In this document: positions 22,916 through 32,944 of the stretch, one piece after another
Position numbering within the stretch: position 1 is the first letter of the stretch
Layout: every line of letters starts with the position of its first letter
Assembly (NCBI GenBank): GCA_963576785.1
Contig: OY756141.1
Location: forward strand, 3,410,001 to 3,474,000
Reading direction: 5' to 3'
Source: Chlorophyllum brunneum
Lineage: Eukaryota; Basidiomycota; Agaricomycetes; Agaricales; Agaricaceae
Length of the DNA stretch: 64,000 nucleotides
The notes under the pieces: model-generated
Database searches by the model: none
Told to the model about the DNA's origin: nothing
Seen by the model: the letters and a program-made list of their open reading frames with translations, nothing else
Translations under genes and position numbers: made by a program

Positions 22916-25431
22916 TTATAGATGGATGTGATAAGTTGCAGAAATACGTACCGGGTGACCCTCTCCATCCTGCTCCCCGTGCTCTTCCTCATCATCATGC
23001 TTACCATGCTCCCCCTCTTCATTATAATTCTCATTATCCTCATTCTTGTCATTCTTGTCATTGTCAGCTCCTTGATCCTCCTTGTCCTCTTCCCTATTGG
23101 TGTACTCGGACGGTGACACGGAGCCGACTTCAGGAGCTTTCCGCTTCATGCCCTGGCTGGATCGCGGCGAACGGAATGTTGCACTACGATGAGATTCACT
23201 CTCGGATAGTGATAAGAAAGTAGCACTGGGTCCAGACTTGACGGACCTATGCTTGCTTGCTTTCTCCTTGTCCATAAAATCCGCATCTTTATTTTCGATA
23301 ACAAAATTGAGGATCAGACGTTGAAGGAGTTCATGAATGTATTCCGATTTTTGCCGATTGGAGTTTTGAGCCCAGTGGTAGTCCAGGGTGATCCCATCTG
23401 CCATTTCTCTGAACAGTTCCCTAAGGGCTCTATATCCAGAATGTAAAACTTTTTGGCGACGTGAAAACGTAGTGAGAAGTGACTCCCGCGAATCCTCCAT
23501 TGGCAAACCCTGTCAAGGTCCATCATAGTTGGGAAGTAATAACTCCCAGTGTGCACGTATGATAGGCTCTTTTGGTGTAGCCTCTGGTGCAGCTTGGATA
23601 CCCCAGCAGAAACAAGTCCAGAGGGCAGATTCTGCATCGTAACGGAGTTCATGTTGCCACGTAGTTGCAGTGGGAGGAGCATTCTTCCGCACAGACTCAT
23701 CTTCATACGGGCCATCAAACTCCTTCATATGTTGCGGGTGAATTGAGCTGTAGGCATCACAGATGCCATCAGTGAGCTTTGGCAAGGGGGTAAAAGGTAA
23801 TCTAGAAGGCAGTAATGGTTCTCCCGCCTGAACAGCCCGGGCAATGAACATCGGTGTACCCTACTTACGTTTTTAGCACGACATTATGATAAAGTAAGAT
23901 GAGGCCTACCGTACACCTGTCCCCGGAAGGGTGGGGGTGGTCGAGCATTTTACTATAACCAAAGTTAATAAGAAGGATTGAAGTCTTGTGTTTCGGTTCA
24001 CTATGCACAGCTGAAGTCAACTGCATGTCATGAAATCTGTTATGACATACTCATTATTGAGCAAATGCTCAATGAAGATGGGAGATGCTGTTGTGGAGGT
24101 CTGTATCCCATTTCCTGGAAATTCAGGACGGATCACGACGTTCCATGGGCTAATGTCACGGTGAAGAATGTTGAGATCAGTGTAGAGACCCCGAGTGACT
24201 ATAGAAAATGTGAGAATAGGTATCGATCCATAACTAAACCCTGACCCTCTAAAAGATTGTATATCGCATAAAGAAGCTTTCGCGGGGTATTCAAACCCAT
24301 AAATTCGGTACCGTAATCTTGTTGGGGAATACGGGTCTTGACGCGATTGCTGCAGAGCATCCCTTGAACCTCGGAACAGGACAGGGCTCTGACCATGCCA
24401 GGATATAGTCCACCTGAGTGTATCTTTGCAAGTATTTCCCCCTTGGTCAATCAATGCACAAGCCTGGTGTACTGGTCTTTAATTACGAGCTCAACCATGA
24501 CCGTGCCAGGAGGACTGTACACAAAGATATTGGACCGACGACCAAAGGGATCACTCGAGTAATGAAGATGACATGCCCGGTATTGCGTTCCGGCCACATC
24601 TACATTGAAGGCAATGTGTTCCGCGGGGCCCTTGTTGCTCAGTGTCCTCGATAAGGTTTTATCACAATTGGCACCTTGGCCATTGTTAAGGTACTTCACA
24701 ACAGCGGTTAGCAGTGGGACATAATCCTCCTGCTTCAAAAGCTCGAGTTTCCTAATCTCATACGCATTGCATACGAGGAAGACGAGGTCATTATCGTTGA
24801 CAAGAAGGCCAAGTACTGAAATGAGGTTCGGTCGAGCCTCGAGGAGATATGCGGCGTAGGTAATAGCTTGGTCAATGTGCTGCTGATGGGTGTGGCCAGC
24901 AGAGTGGTATTTGATTGCCATTTCAACTGAGCCCCAGTGATACTTCCCATTAGCTTCAACTAGGGGGAAATTTTTGTGGCAAGCTACGATATCTGGCCTG
25001 GAGAGCGTGGTGGTGGGGTGGTCAGCTAAGGAATTGTTACCATGGGCATGGAACTCGATATCTACAGCACAGTAAGAATAAATTCATCTTTCACCGTCAA
25101 CAGAGTTGTGACGTACTTTTCACCTCAAACTCGTCCAAAATACCATTCATGACACTCATAAATGCTGTCACTGATCCAAATGTTGCAGGCTTCTTTGTTG
25201 CCTGCTCTTTGTCTTTCTTGGTTTTTAGCCTTCTGGTTGCCCATCTGTTTCCCCTTGCTCATGCAAAGACGCTGGTGGCTCACTTCCAATAAGCTGATAG
25301 AATGCATCGAGCGCGATACTGCAAATGGGAGGTAGATTAGCAGCAACCGTTTCGCGATCGTGCCAGGGATACATTGCTGCAAGTGTGTCAACAGGTGAGC
25401 TTTCAGCGGGTGTAGTAGTGCTTGTAGACAT
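22916..25431 (-). pseudogene. FunK1-type fungal protein kinase, copy 1 (decayed)
   Basis: This is the longest of three related copies. From the ATG at 25431 (MSTSTTTPAESSPVD) it runs through an N-terminal FunK1 region (FGSVTAFMSVMNGILDEFEV and NGKYHWGSVEMAIKYHSAGH), the catalytic loop LHRDISPWNVVIRPE near 24130-24170, the late lobe DAESALWTCFCWGIQAAP near 23600, and a very acidic C-terminal tail near 23000. The reading frame shifts near 25230. In-frame stops interrupt it near 24451 and 23513, so it is probably a pseudogene, unless some breaks are unrecognised introns. The HRDxxxxN catalytic residues are intact. It would phosphorylate proteins if active. Confidence 0.68.
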
Positions 25432-25827
25432 CGTGGCCACAGGAGACAACAGCAATTCAGTGCAGAACATATACCACACTGCACGTGATGGACTAGCATC
25501 ACATGATCAATGTTACTATACACAGCCTGAAAAATACACACTGCTCTCCGCCCCCACAATCATAATCAACAAAAGATTAAAGAGACAATTAAAAATGAAA
25601 TTTATTGCAGCCGGTATTTCAATGAAAATGAACAATTGGACTAGCAAACAACCGTATGTAAGGAAGATATAAGACCAGAGTGCCAGCACGTAAACACTGT
25701 ATTCAAGAACCATGATACAGACATCAGCCTCGTGCAGGTACCCCTACTCCTCATTGATCTCCTTACACAATATTACAGAAGTAACCCGTGCCACAGTTCT
25801 CCCCACCTCCCACCTGCCAGAGGCTAA
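25432..25827. other. Spacer between FunK1 copies
   Basis: About 400 bases upstream of copy 1 and downstream of copy 2. Small overlapping frames only; nothing recognised. Confidence 0.4.
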
Positions 25828-27190
25828 CTAATACAGTGATGCATTATAGTGAAATACAGGTGCAAAACAAAGAGGGGATGCAGGTTGGATCACCCTATCC
25901 TCGCTCACTTTCTCCTTGTCCATGAAATCCACATCTTTATTCTCGATAACAAAATTGAGGATCAGACATTGAAGCAGTTCATGAACGTATTCCAGTTTTT
26001 GCTGATTTGTGTCCTGAGCCCAGTGGTAATCCGTGATTATTGCCTCTGCCATCTCTCTGAACAGTTCCCTGAGGGCTCCATACCCTGAATGTAAAACTTT
26101 GTTGCGAGATGAAAACGTAGTGAGAAGCGACTGCTGCCTATCCTGCATTGACAATCCCTGTTGAGATCCATCATAACTGGGAAGTAAGGACTCCCAGTCT
26201 ACACATATAATACGCTCTTCTGGCACACCCTCTGGCGCAGCTTGGATACCCCAGCAGAAGCAAGTCCAGATGGCAGATTCTGTATCATGACGGAGTTCAT
26301 GTCGTCACATAGTTGTAATGGGAGGAGCATTCTTCTGCACAAACACATCCTCATATGGGCCATCAAACTCCTTCATACATTGTGGGTGAATTGAACAATA
26401 CACATCACGGATGTCATCAGTGAGTTCTGGTAATGCAATGAAAGCTATGTCGGGAGGCAGTAGTGGTTTTCCTGCCTGAACAGCATGGGCAATGAAGATC
26501 GGTGTGCCCCATTGATACCTTAGCCTCAAACACCTACGATGTCAGATGGAACTTACGACAAATTCACTTCCAGGAGGATCAGAAGAACCAAGGAGTTTGC
26601 TACAACCAGAGTCAATAAGGAGGACAGAAGACCTGTGTTTGGGTTTCCTACATCCAACCATAAGCAATTGTGACTTGTGAAATGAGTTGTAACATACTGA
26701 GTATCAAGCAAATGCTCAATAAAGATAGAGGTTGTTGACGAGGACATCTCACTATGATCCTCCAGCAATTCAGGTCAGATTAGTATGTTCCATGGATTAA
26801 TATCATGGTGAAGGATTTGGTGATCAATGTAGAGAGCTCGAGTGACTGTGGAAACTGTAAGGAATCATAGGGATTGATCCAAGAACACAACAGCATACCC
26901 TCCAAGAGATCATATGTCACATGAAGAACCTTTCTGGGAGTATCCAAAGCCATGAAATTGGCCCTATAATCTTGTAGGACATGGAGCTTGATACGGTTAT
27001 CGCCTTTGACCTCTCTAGGGAAAGCTGCCCCCACGGCGCCAAGATGAGGCTTGGTTGAATGTGTCATGTCGAAGATTTGCTTTTCACTGGATGGACACAT
27101 GGTTCTGGCATACTGGTCTTTGATTACGAGCTGAGGCACAATATTTCTTGTGGGTTTGTAGAAACAGAACATTAGATTGGTGACCAAAAG
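25828..27190 (-). pseudogene. FunK1-type fungal protein kinase relic, copy 2
   Basis: Lacks the N-terminal region. It contains the segment VIKDQYARTM near 27120, TPRKVLHVTYDLLEG, and a catalytic loop LHHDINPWNILI followed by an in-frame TGA where copy 3 has CGA. The late lobe (GTPIFIAHAVQAGKPLLPP, KEFDGPYED and ESAIWTCFCWGIQAAPE) and a C-terminal helical region follow, ending at 25828. Further stops occur near 26305. It is clearly a paralogue of copies 1 and 3 in the same orientation. The acidic C-terminal tail of copy 1 is replaced by a short unrelated end. Confidence 0.68.
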
Positions 27191-27508
27191 GATTGCTTCA
27201 TCATGAGTACCACACTAGACATGTCTTCCAGATATGCCTTTCCAGGGATAGTCGGATTTGGAAACATTGCCCTGATTGCTTGAGCATGTTCTTGCCCCAG
27301 CGATATGGGCAAAAAATCACAGAAGTATTTCTATGATTGGATTGATATTTGTACATGCGCTTCACTCTTTTAATCTCCGTCCATAGTAATTACTTGGGTA
27401 TATGGTATTGTAGGATACGAAAACAACACTAATGTCCTTGAGTCATCTCAATCACCCTACTATCCAACCTAAATCCTGTCTGAAGATTCCAACAATCTAC
27501 CTCATCCT
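27191..27508. other. Spacer between FunK1 copy 2 and FAD oxidase relic
   Basis: About 320 bases with no recognised gene. The right part is the 3' flank of the oxidase pseudogene. Confidence 0.4.
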
Positions 27509-29000
27509 TTATGGCAGCTCTATTGAAGTTGGGAATTGGAACAGATTATTCAGGTCCATGGCTCCCTTCAATTGTTGAAGACACTGATAGTGCTGACCAA
27601 AGTACAAATTTTGCCCTAGTGCCAGGGTTAGTCTACAATGCTTTTGTCCACATGGTGTGACTTACAGTTATTCAGTCTCATGTCGAGGTAGTTTGGGTAG
27701 GTGCTATCCAGGGGATCAATAAGAGGATACTTAACTGGAGCATTGGTTGCTCACCTATAACTCCAGCTGGTTGGTTTATTGTTTGTGATACCATTGACCA
27801 TCCCTAATAGGATATAGTTGGCTCCTTTTGTCTCGACGATGTCATGACCAGGCTAACTTACCATCAAGGAGAGAAAATCCGGATTGCGCGAATGGATTAC
27901 CAGCGTTATCCACATAAGCATAAAACTGGATCAAGAATAGTGCATTCCTGTTCCCAAATGACATGTTGTCTTGGGGCACAGCATTAACTGCAGATCCAGG
28001 TCCTCCTAGCTCTTCAACTTCAACAAACCAGTCCTATACATGGAGGTCAGTGATTATTCCTAAAAGTCAAGTCGTATTTACATACTGCTTGAGACAAGAA
28101 GCCCTGACTTGCTAGATATGCCATAAAAGCTTGTTGACTCCCTTGTGTCATCAGCTGGCTCTCCGGTGTCATAATCGACTTGATATAAAATGTATCGGAT
28201 CTGTCAGGGATGCCAGTCATGTTAAGCCTGCCGTTGTTTCCACCAAAGTACATAATGCTGTTGATATAACTTCCAGGCTTTACAGTCTGACTCTGTGGTT
28301 TCTGACCAATTTTCTGCAGGAGCAGATTGATGGCGTTGTTAAATTGATTTGCGGAATTGTACCAGCCACCTTGGAGGGTGATACCAATGTGACCTTTTCT
28401 GCTACCTTTGAATAGGACCAATTCCGAACCAAACTCAACTGGAACCTGGCTGAGCAAGAATTCTTGGTATGCATTAAGGAGGGAGGAAGCTGCTGCTGCA
28501 GTCAAATCCCAATTGTATTCGAACACGGTGATAGATGAAGGTACGGAATATGTTTTGAATGTGATTGAGGTGGTGATTCCAAATGAAGGACCTGCACCCC
28601 ACAGTTTCTCTCAGTTGAGTCTTATCAGAGAATGTGGATTCTAATACTCACCCAAAACAGTTCTGAATTCTGATCTCTCGAAGCTGTAGCGATTGTTCTG
28701 TTGGCAAGTACAATGTTCATTGATTCAATTGCATCCAACAACATACCCCACAACCTTGACGAGAATGCAAATCCCCCAAAGGCTAAATGCCCACCAATAC
28801 CAATGTACGGACACGTTCCATGCCCAAAGTTTCACCTATAGGAATTGAGCGCCAGAGCAATATCACTGAGTCAATTCCCAGATTCAACGAGGGCCTCGAG
28901 ATGAATCGGAGGGTTCAGTTTAGGGAACTTATCATTGAACCCTGTCAACTCATCTTAATCCAACATGCATCCCCCATTCAAGAACTGTTACTCATCATAC
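27509..29000 (-). pseudogene. GOOX/BBE-type FAD-linked oxidase pseudogene
   Basis: This is related to secreted flavoenzymes such as glucooligosaccharide oxidase, which oxidise sugars using a bicovalently bound FAD. Conserved blocks appear in order: LTGFNDKFPKLNPP, DIALALNSY, the flavin-linking region HGTCPYIGIGGH (Cys near 28818), AFGGFAFSSRLWGMLLDAI, VLANRTIATAS then DQNSELFW, an intron, GAGPSFGITTS, a long exon 28526-28090, and the BBE C-terminus NLYFGQHYQCLQQLKGAM with FQFPTSIELP ending at TAA 27509-27511. At least three in-frame stops lie in the N-terminal part between 28850 and 28960, two at positions where CGA would be expected. The signal-peptide exon is missing. The gene is dead at its 5' end although the 3' half is well preserved. 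Confidence 0.75.
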
Positions 29001-29342
29001 TCAATGGACTGGATGAATGTAAAAGCAAGGTAGGACAGTGTGAGTTCATTGAACTCATCAGTGACCACATTTGATCTGTTCCCAAATTCTCTCTACTGTG
29101 GATGATATGTAGTCGACCAGGGTGGCATCTCAAGTACTTGCTATCACAGCCAGACTTTCAGGTCACCTGTAAATGGGAGGTGTTAACCAGTGAATAGGGT
29201 TGCTCAAATGAAGCAAATGAGCGAAACTATAGAATTCCAAACTAGAGATACTGTTACATTTGTTGTAGTGTTTTATAGGGTTTTACTGGAAGCAACAGAA
29301 AAGGGAATATCAACAGGTTAGAGTTCTGAGGTCATAGATGAG
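29001..29342. other. Boundary between FAD oxidase relic and older Ty3 element
   Basis: About 340 bases in which I could identify neither the N-terminus of the oxidase nor a clear LTR of the neighbouring element O. The edge of that element probably lies here. Confidence 0.35.
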
Positions 29343-30896
29343 TCATCGTAAGATCATAAATGAGTCAGGAGTGGAGAGAAGTGGAGAAAAGAAATTGGAG
29401 TAGGGTACAGGGTATGTTGGTAACACAATGTCCTTCCTATATTCGAAGTTATATGAGAAAATGTTCTTGGTAGCATGGGGTAGATTCATAAGAGGAGAAT
29501 TTGGCATCTTCAAAGTCTTCTTTTTCTTCCTTGGTAATCTTGTCATATTTACAATAGTCGGAGATATGGCCTGGGGAGTATTTGTTACAATTCTTGCAAT
29601 GATATTTGGGGCAATTCATGATTCTGTGGGAGGGTTTCTTCTTATGGCAGATAGGACAGTGATAAGCTGGGCAATCAAGATGATAATGTCCAGGGGTGAA
29701 AGTCATGCAGATGGAGCATTGAAAGAATCTGCAGTCGAGGGAGTAATGGCCAAATCATTGACATTGGTAGCATCAGGCTGCTGATTGGTTTGGAGTCTTA
29801 TGGGGAGTGGTGGTGGTGAAATGGGGAGCTGGTTGTTTAACTCCGGACCTTGAAGGTCCCAGTGTATTCTGGGATTGGATAGGGGGATGGAGAATGGATA
29901 CTGTAGTGTAGGTGGACTTTTGGGCAAGTTGTTTGGGGTGTGGCTGAGGTTTTCCATGATGGAAAAGGTCTTTAAGAGCAGCTCCAGCTCTGCAAGATTC
30001 GAGGCTTCTATTATAATATTTAATGTTGTCATTAAGTCCTAGAATCAAATCTTGGTGGTATTGGATGAGTTGTTGGTTAAATGCAAGATCAATGAGATTA
30101 GCTCTTTGATCATTTGTATGCATGAAATGCATGGCTCGAATAATGTTACTTGTTGTTGAGAGGAATTCTGAAAGGTCCTTGTTGGATATAGATGATAGGT
30201 CATCTGCATTTGTGGGGTCAGGTTGTATCCCCTGGTTATCTTGTTGGTGGTTCTGTCAATGTTTACTGACGGGAGGCTGGTCATCATTGGATTGAAAGTG
30301 GGGGTGACTGTGTGAGATGGATGGATTGGGGTAGATCGAGGTCAGGAGAGATTTGCCGAGGAGTTTGGTGATTTGGGTCAGGGTAGAGTCTGCTAAGGGA
30401 CTGGGATAGGTGAGATTCATGAGAGGTACTTGTCCATCAGGGTCTAAAACTCTATTTCACTTGAGGAAGGGGTTGGTGGATTGGTTGGGATCCATGGACA
30501 ACTGGGGGGTTGGTACTTGTGAAGGACTGATGGGCTGGGGGATGGTGAATATGTGATGTCTGAGGTATTGGTCTTGTGAAGTCGAGGGATAAGGGGATCT
30601 CCAGATTAACAAGGGACATGGCAATAGCGATCTTTGCTAACTGGTCTACATATCTGTCACTTCTGAGGATTCTTGTGTTGTTGTTGATATTATCTCATTG
30701 TTGTCTAGTAAGATTACTGATAGTTCTAGTGAGAGAACTTGTGGAGAGGCAGATTCCGGTGAGTTTGACATCAGAGTCATTGAGTCTTGCTGGGGAGATT
30801 GATTGTTCGACATGTTCAAATGAGGATAATTTAGATGAAGAGGTAATTGGGGTGGAGGCTGAAGAATTGATAGAAGAGGTAGAGGACATTTTATAG
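29343..30896 (-). pseudogene. Gag-like zinc-knuckle ORF downstream of element O pol
   Basis: It begins 35 bases after the pol stop with MSSTSSINSS and is interrupted by several stops and frame changes. The middle part (30132-29780) carries helical sequence with AFNQQLIQYHQDLILGLNDN. The 3' part encodes four adjacent knuckles: CYQC, stop, then FGHYSLDC (CX2CX4HX4C once the TGA is ignored); CSICMTFTPGHYHLDC; CPICHKKKPSHRIMNC; and CKNCNKYSPGHISDYC. The last three use CX2CX6HX4C spacing. These would bind nucleic acid. The position after pol is odd for a gag; it could instead be the gag of a second, LTR-less element. Confidence 0.6.
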
Positions 30897-31313
30897 GTTT
30901 CTGGTGATTTCTTGTTCTGGTTCTAAATTTATTTTGGATTGACTGGTCCTAGTTTTATATGTCCAGGTTTTAGGGTCCAAGTATGGTCAAATGGTGCAAT
31001 CTTGTGGATTTGTCTATAATTGTTGAGAATAGTTAGGGCTGTGGGTGCAAGTTCTTCTTCTGTTAACCATTTATTGTCATCATGGCCAAAGTTTCTCCAC
31101 TTGATAAGGTATTGTATGATATCATCTCTGGAGCAATGGTTAATTTTACCTTCGATTTCGTAGTGTTCTTTGTCATTGATAATATCAGGGATAGGAGTGA
31201 TGTCATTAGGTCCATGAATATTGTTTTCTTGGTATGGAGTAAGAAGAGTGGTGTGGAATACTGGATGGATCTTCCATTTAAAGAGAAGTTTGAGTTTATA
31301 CAACATTGGAGAA

Positions 31314-31318
31314 ATGAC
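31314..31318. repeat. Target-site duplication of element A, left
   Basis: ATGAC directly precedes the 5' LTR and is repeated at 37762-37766 directly after the 3' LTR. This is the 5-bp duplication expected of a Ty3-type integrase. Confidence 0.93.
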
Positions 31319-31612
31319 TGTTACGAACTATAGATAGACCGTTCATTCCTATCTCGCGCCCATTACCTCATGTACCCTCACACCTGTTTCACCCCTCATT
31401 CCATCTCCTGTTTCATCTCTAAAGGTTATGCCTCTTATCTGACTCATCTACTCGTCCCCCTTATTATTAGCCTCCGCTACTAGTATATAAAGTGTAGTAA
31501 TACTTGATGTATTCCTTACACTTTACCAATCGTATCATCCCTTATTCCTTTCTCTACTTCCTTCCCTTTATCCAAAGGCTTGCAACCTGAGTCAGAGACT
31601 AAGGTCGTAACA
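31319..31612 (+). repeat. 5' LTR of element A
   Basis: 294 bases, TGTTACG...CGTAACA. It contains the promoter box tatataa (31484-31490). The matching 3' LTR differs at three sites, two of them at CpG. Confidence 0.95.
31484..31490 (+). promoter_or_regulatory. TATA box in element A LTR
   Basis: TATATAA lies 34 bases before the ACACTTTACC sequence that the PBS complements, which is consistent with transcription starting at about 31518. Confidence 0.65.
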
Positions 31613-31613
31613 T

Positions 31614-31625
31614 TTGGTAAAGTGT
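31614..31625 (+). promoter_or_regulatory. Primer-binding site of element A, self-priming type
   Basis: TTGGTAAAGTGT starts two bases after the LTR. It is the exact reverse complement of ACACTTTACCAA at 31518-31529 inside the LTR, at the predicted 5' end of the RNA. This is the arrangement known for Tf1, where the RNA 5' end folds back as primer. Element B keeps both halves exactly (42264-42275 and 42360-42371). Confidence 0.7.
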
Positions 31626-31705
31626 CATTCGACTCACCTTGCAAGAGAGGTGCCACTACTCGTAGCTAGGCTTGGAATAATAGCCTCCAACCAGGACGAC
31701 AGTAT

Positions 31706-32944
31706 ATGAGCAACAGTAGCTCATTGAGAACGCCGAGAAGACACAGAGCTCCGAGACCAACCGACATCCAGGGTTCACCTATAGCAACAGGATCTAAACG
31801 ATCAACAGAATCAGAAATCCCTGAAGGCCTTAAACGGCAGAAATCCGAACACAGCGTAGACGAAAGTACAGCTCTATTTGAAACCGAATTCGACATAGAA
31901 GTCGCCGAGAACACATCCGATATAGATATCGCTGAGATCTACGAGAACGAATCCGAGCACAGCACAGACGAAGAACCAGCTCCATTTGAAGAAGAAATTG
32001 ACACAGAAGTCGCCGACGCCACAGCCGATATAGAAATCGCCGAAACCCACGAACACAGCGAACCAGAGACAGAACCAGAAATGACAGAAGAAGTCAATGT
32101 CCCAAAGAACCTAGCTCCAGAGCCAGGATATTTTAATGGAGACAGAACCCAATTTGACGATTGGTGGAGAGCAATATCCCTATGGTTAATGTTCAACAAG
32201 ATAGACGAAGAAGAACAGAAGATAGTAGCAATTTTAGCAAGAATGAAAGGAGGACTAGCAGGTCCATACGCCAACACGCAGCTACAAGCCATCCAAAACA
32301 AAAAGACACCAGATTGGGACGACTTTACAAAGGAAATAGAAGCCACATTTTCCTTGGGAAATAGGAAAGCCATAGCAGAAGGAGAAATCGAGACGTTCAA
32401 ACAAGGAAAGAGGAACACGGCAGATTTCTTAATCGAGTTCGAGGCACTGAAAGCCCAAGCGGGGACAGACGACACCCACGCAATATTCCTTCTCAAACGC
32501 CACACCAGAGCAGATATCATTCGAACAATAGTAGGCTACCCAACAACCTCCGTCCCAACGACATACACCAAGTGGAAAACCACAATCCTCGCAGTAGGAC
32601 AAGGATACGAGGCAACGGACATCACCCGAGGAGATATCAGGACCACAACCGGAGTTACTTATGGAGGAAGAGGACAACCCATGGAGATAGGAAGACAAAG
32701 GGCGGACACCGATCAAAATGGAAAACCGAGGTGCTACAATTGCAACCTCTATGGGCATATTGCCAAATACTGCAGGAAGAAGACGAAAGTCACATACACC
32801 AAGATAACGTGTTACAATTGTGGCAAACAGGGCCACATCACGAAGAACTGCCGGGCGCCCAAGAAAGCGCACATCAGAGAGATCAACGAGGACGATGAAC
32901 AAGAAATGGAGGAGAAAGAGGATTTTGTCGAAGGCTCCGAGTAG
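31706..32944 (+). CDS. Gag of element A
   Basis: 412 residues, uninterrupted. The N-terminal 130 residues are acidic and contain degenerate repeats of the type DIEVAENTS and DIDIAE. The retrotransposon gag domain follows (FDDWWRAISLWLMFNKI, then FLIEFEALKAQAG and FLLKRHTRADII). The C-terminus carries two CCHC knuckles, CYNCNLYGHIAKYC and CYNCGKQGHITKNC. It forms the virus-like particle and packages RNA. The ATG at 31706 lies 80 bases after the PBS and is also used, at the same place, in element B. The stop at 32942 overlaps the pol frame, which is open from 32899. Confidence 0.92.
   Translation: MSNSSSLRTPRRHRAPRPTDIQGSPIATGSKRSTESEIPEGLKRQKSEHSVDESTALFETEFDIEVAENTSDIDIAEIYENESEHSTDEEPAPFEEEIDTEVADATADIEIAETHEHSEPETEPEMTEEVNVPKNLAPEPGYFNGDRTQFDDWWRAISLWLMFNKIDEEEQKIVAILARMKGGLAGPYANTQLQAIQNKKTPDWDDFTKEIEATFSLGNRKAIAEGEIETFKQGKRNTADFLIEFEALKAQAGTDDTHAIFLLKRHTRADIIRTIVGYPTTSVPTTYTKWKTTILAVGQGYEATDITRGDIRTTTGVTYGGRGQPMEIGRQRADTDQNGKPRCYNCNLYGHIAKYCRKKTKVTYTKITCYNCGKQGHITKNCRAPKKAHIREINEDDEQEMEEKEDFVEGSE

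Larger units (their letters stand above)
29343..31318 (-). mobile_element. Older Ty3/gypsy element O, 3' part (chromodomain and post-pol ORF)
   Basis: A minus-strand remnant. At 31306-30929 the end of pol reads KWKIHPVFHTTLLTPYQ, then a chromodomain-like end (IIQYLIKWRNFGHDDNKWL). Element A sits inside this pol: the preceding residues continue on the other side of A at 37767-37993. Directly after the pol stop a second ORF begins (ATG at 30896-30889) and runs, with several stops and shifts, to a zinc-knuckle array near 29500-29770. Decay is advanced. Confidence 0.75.
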
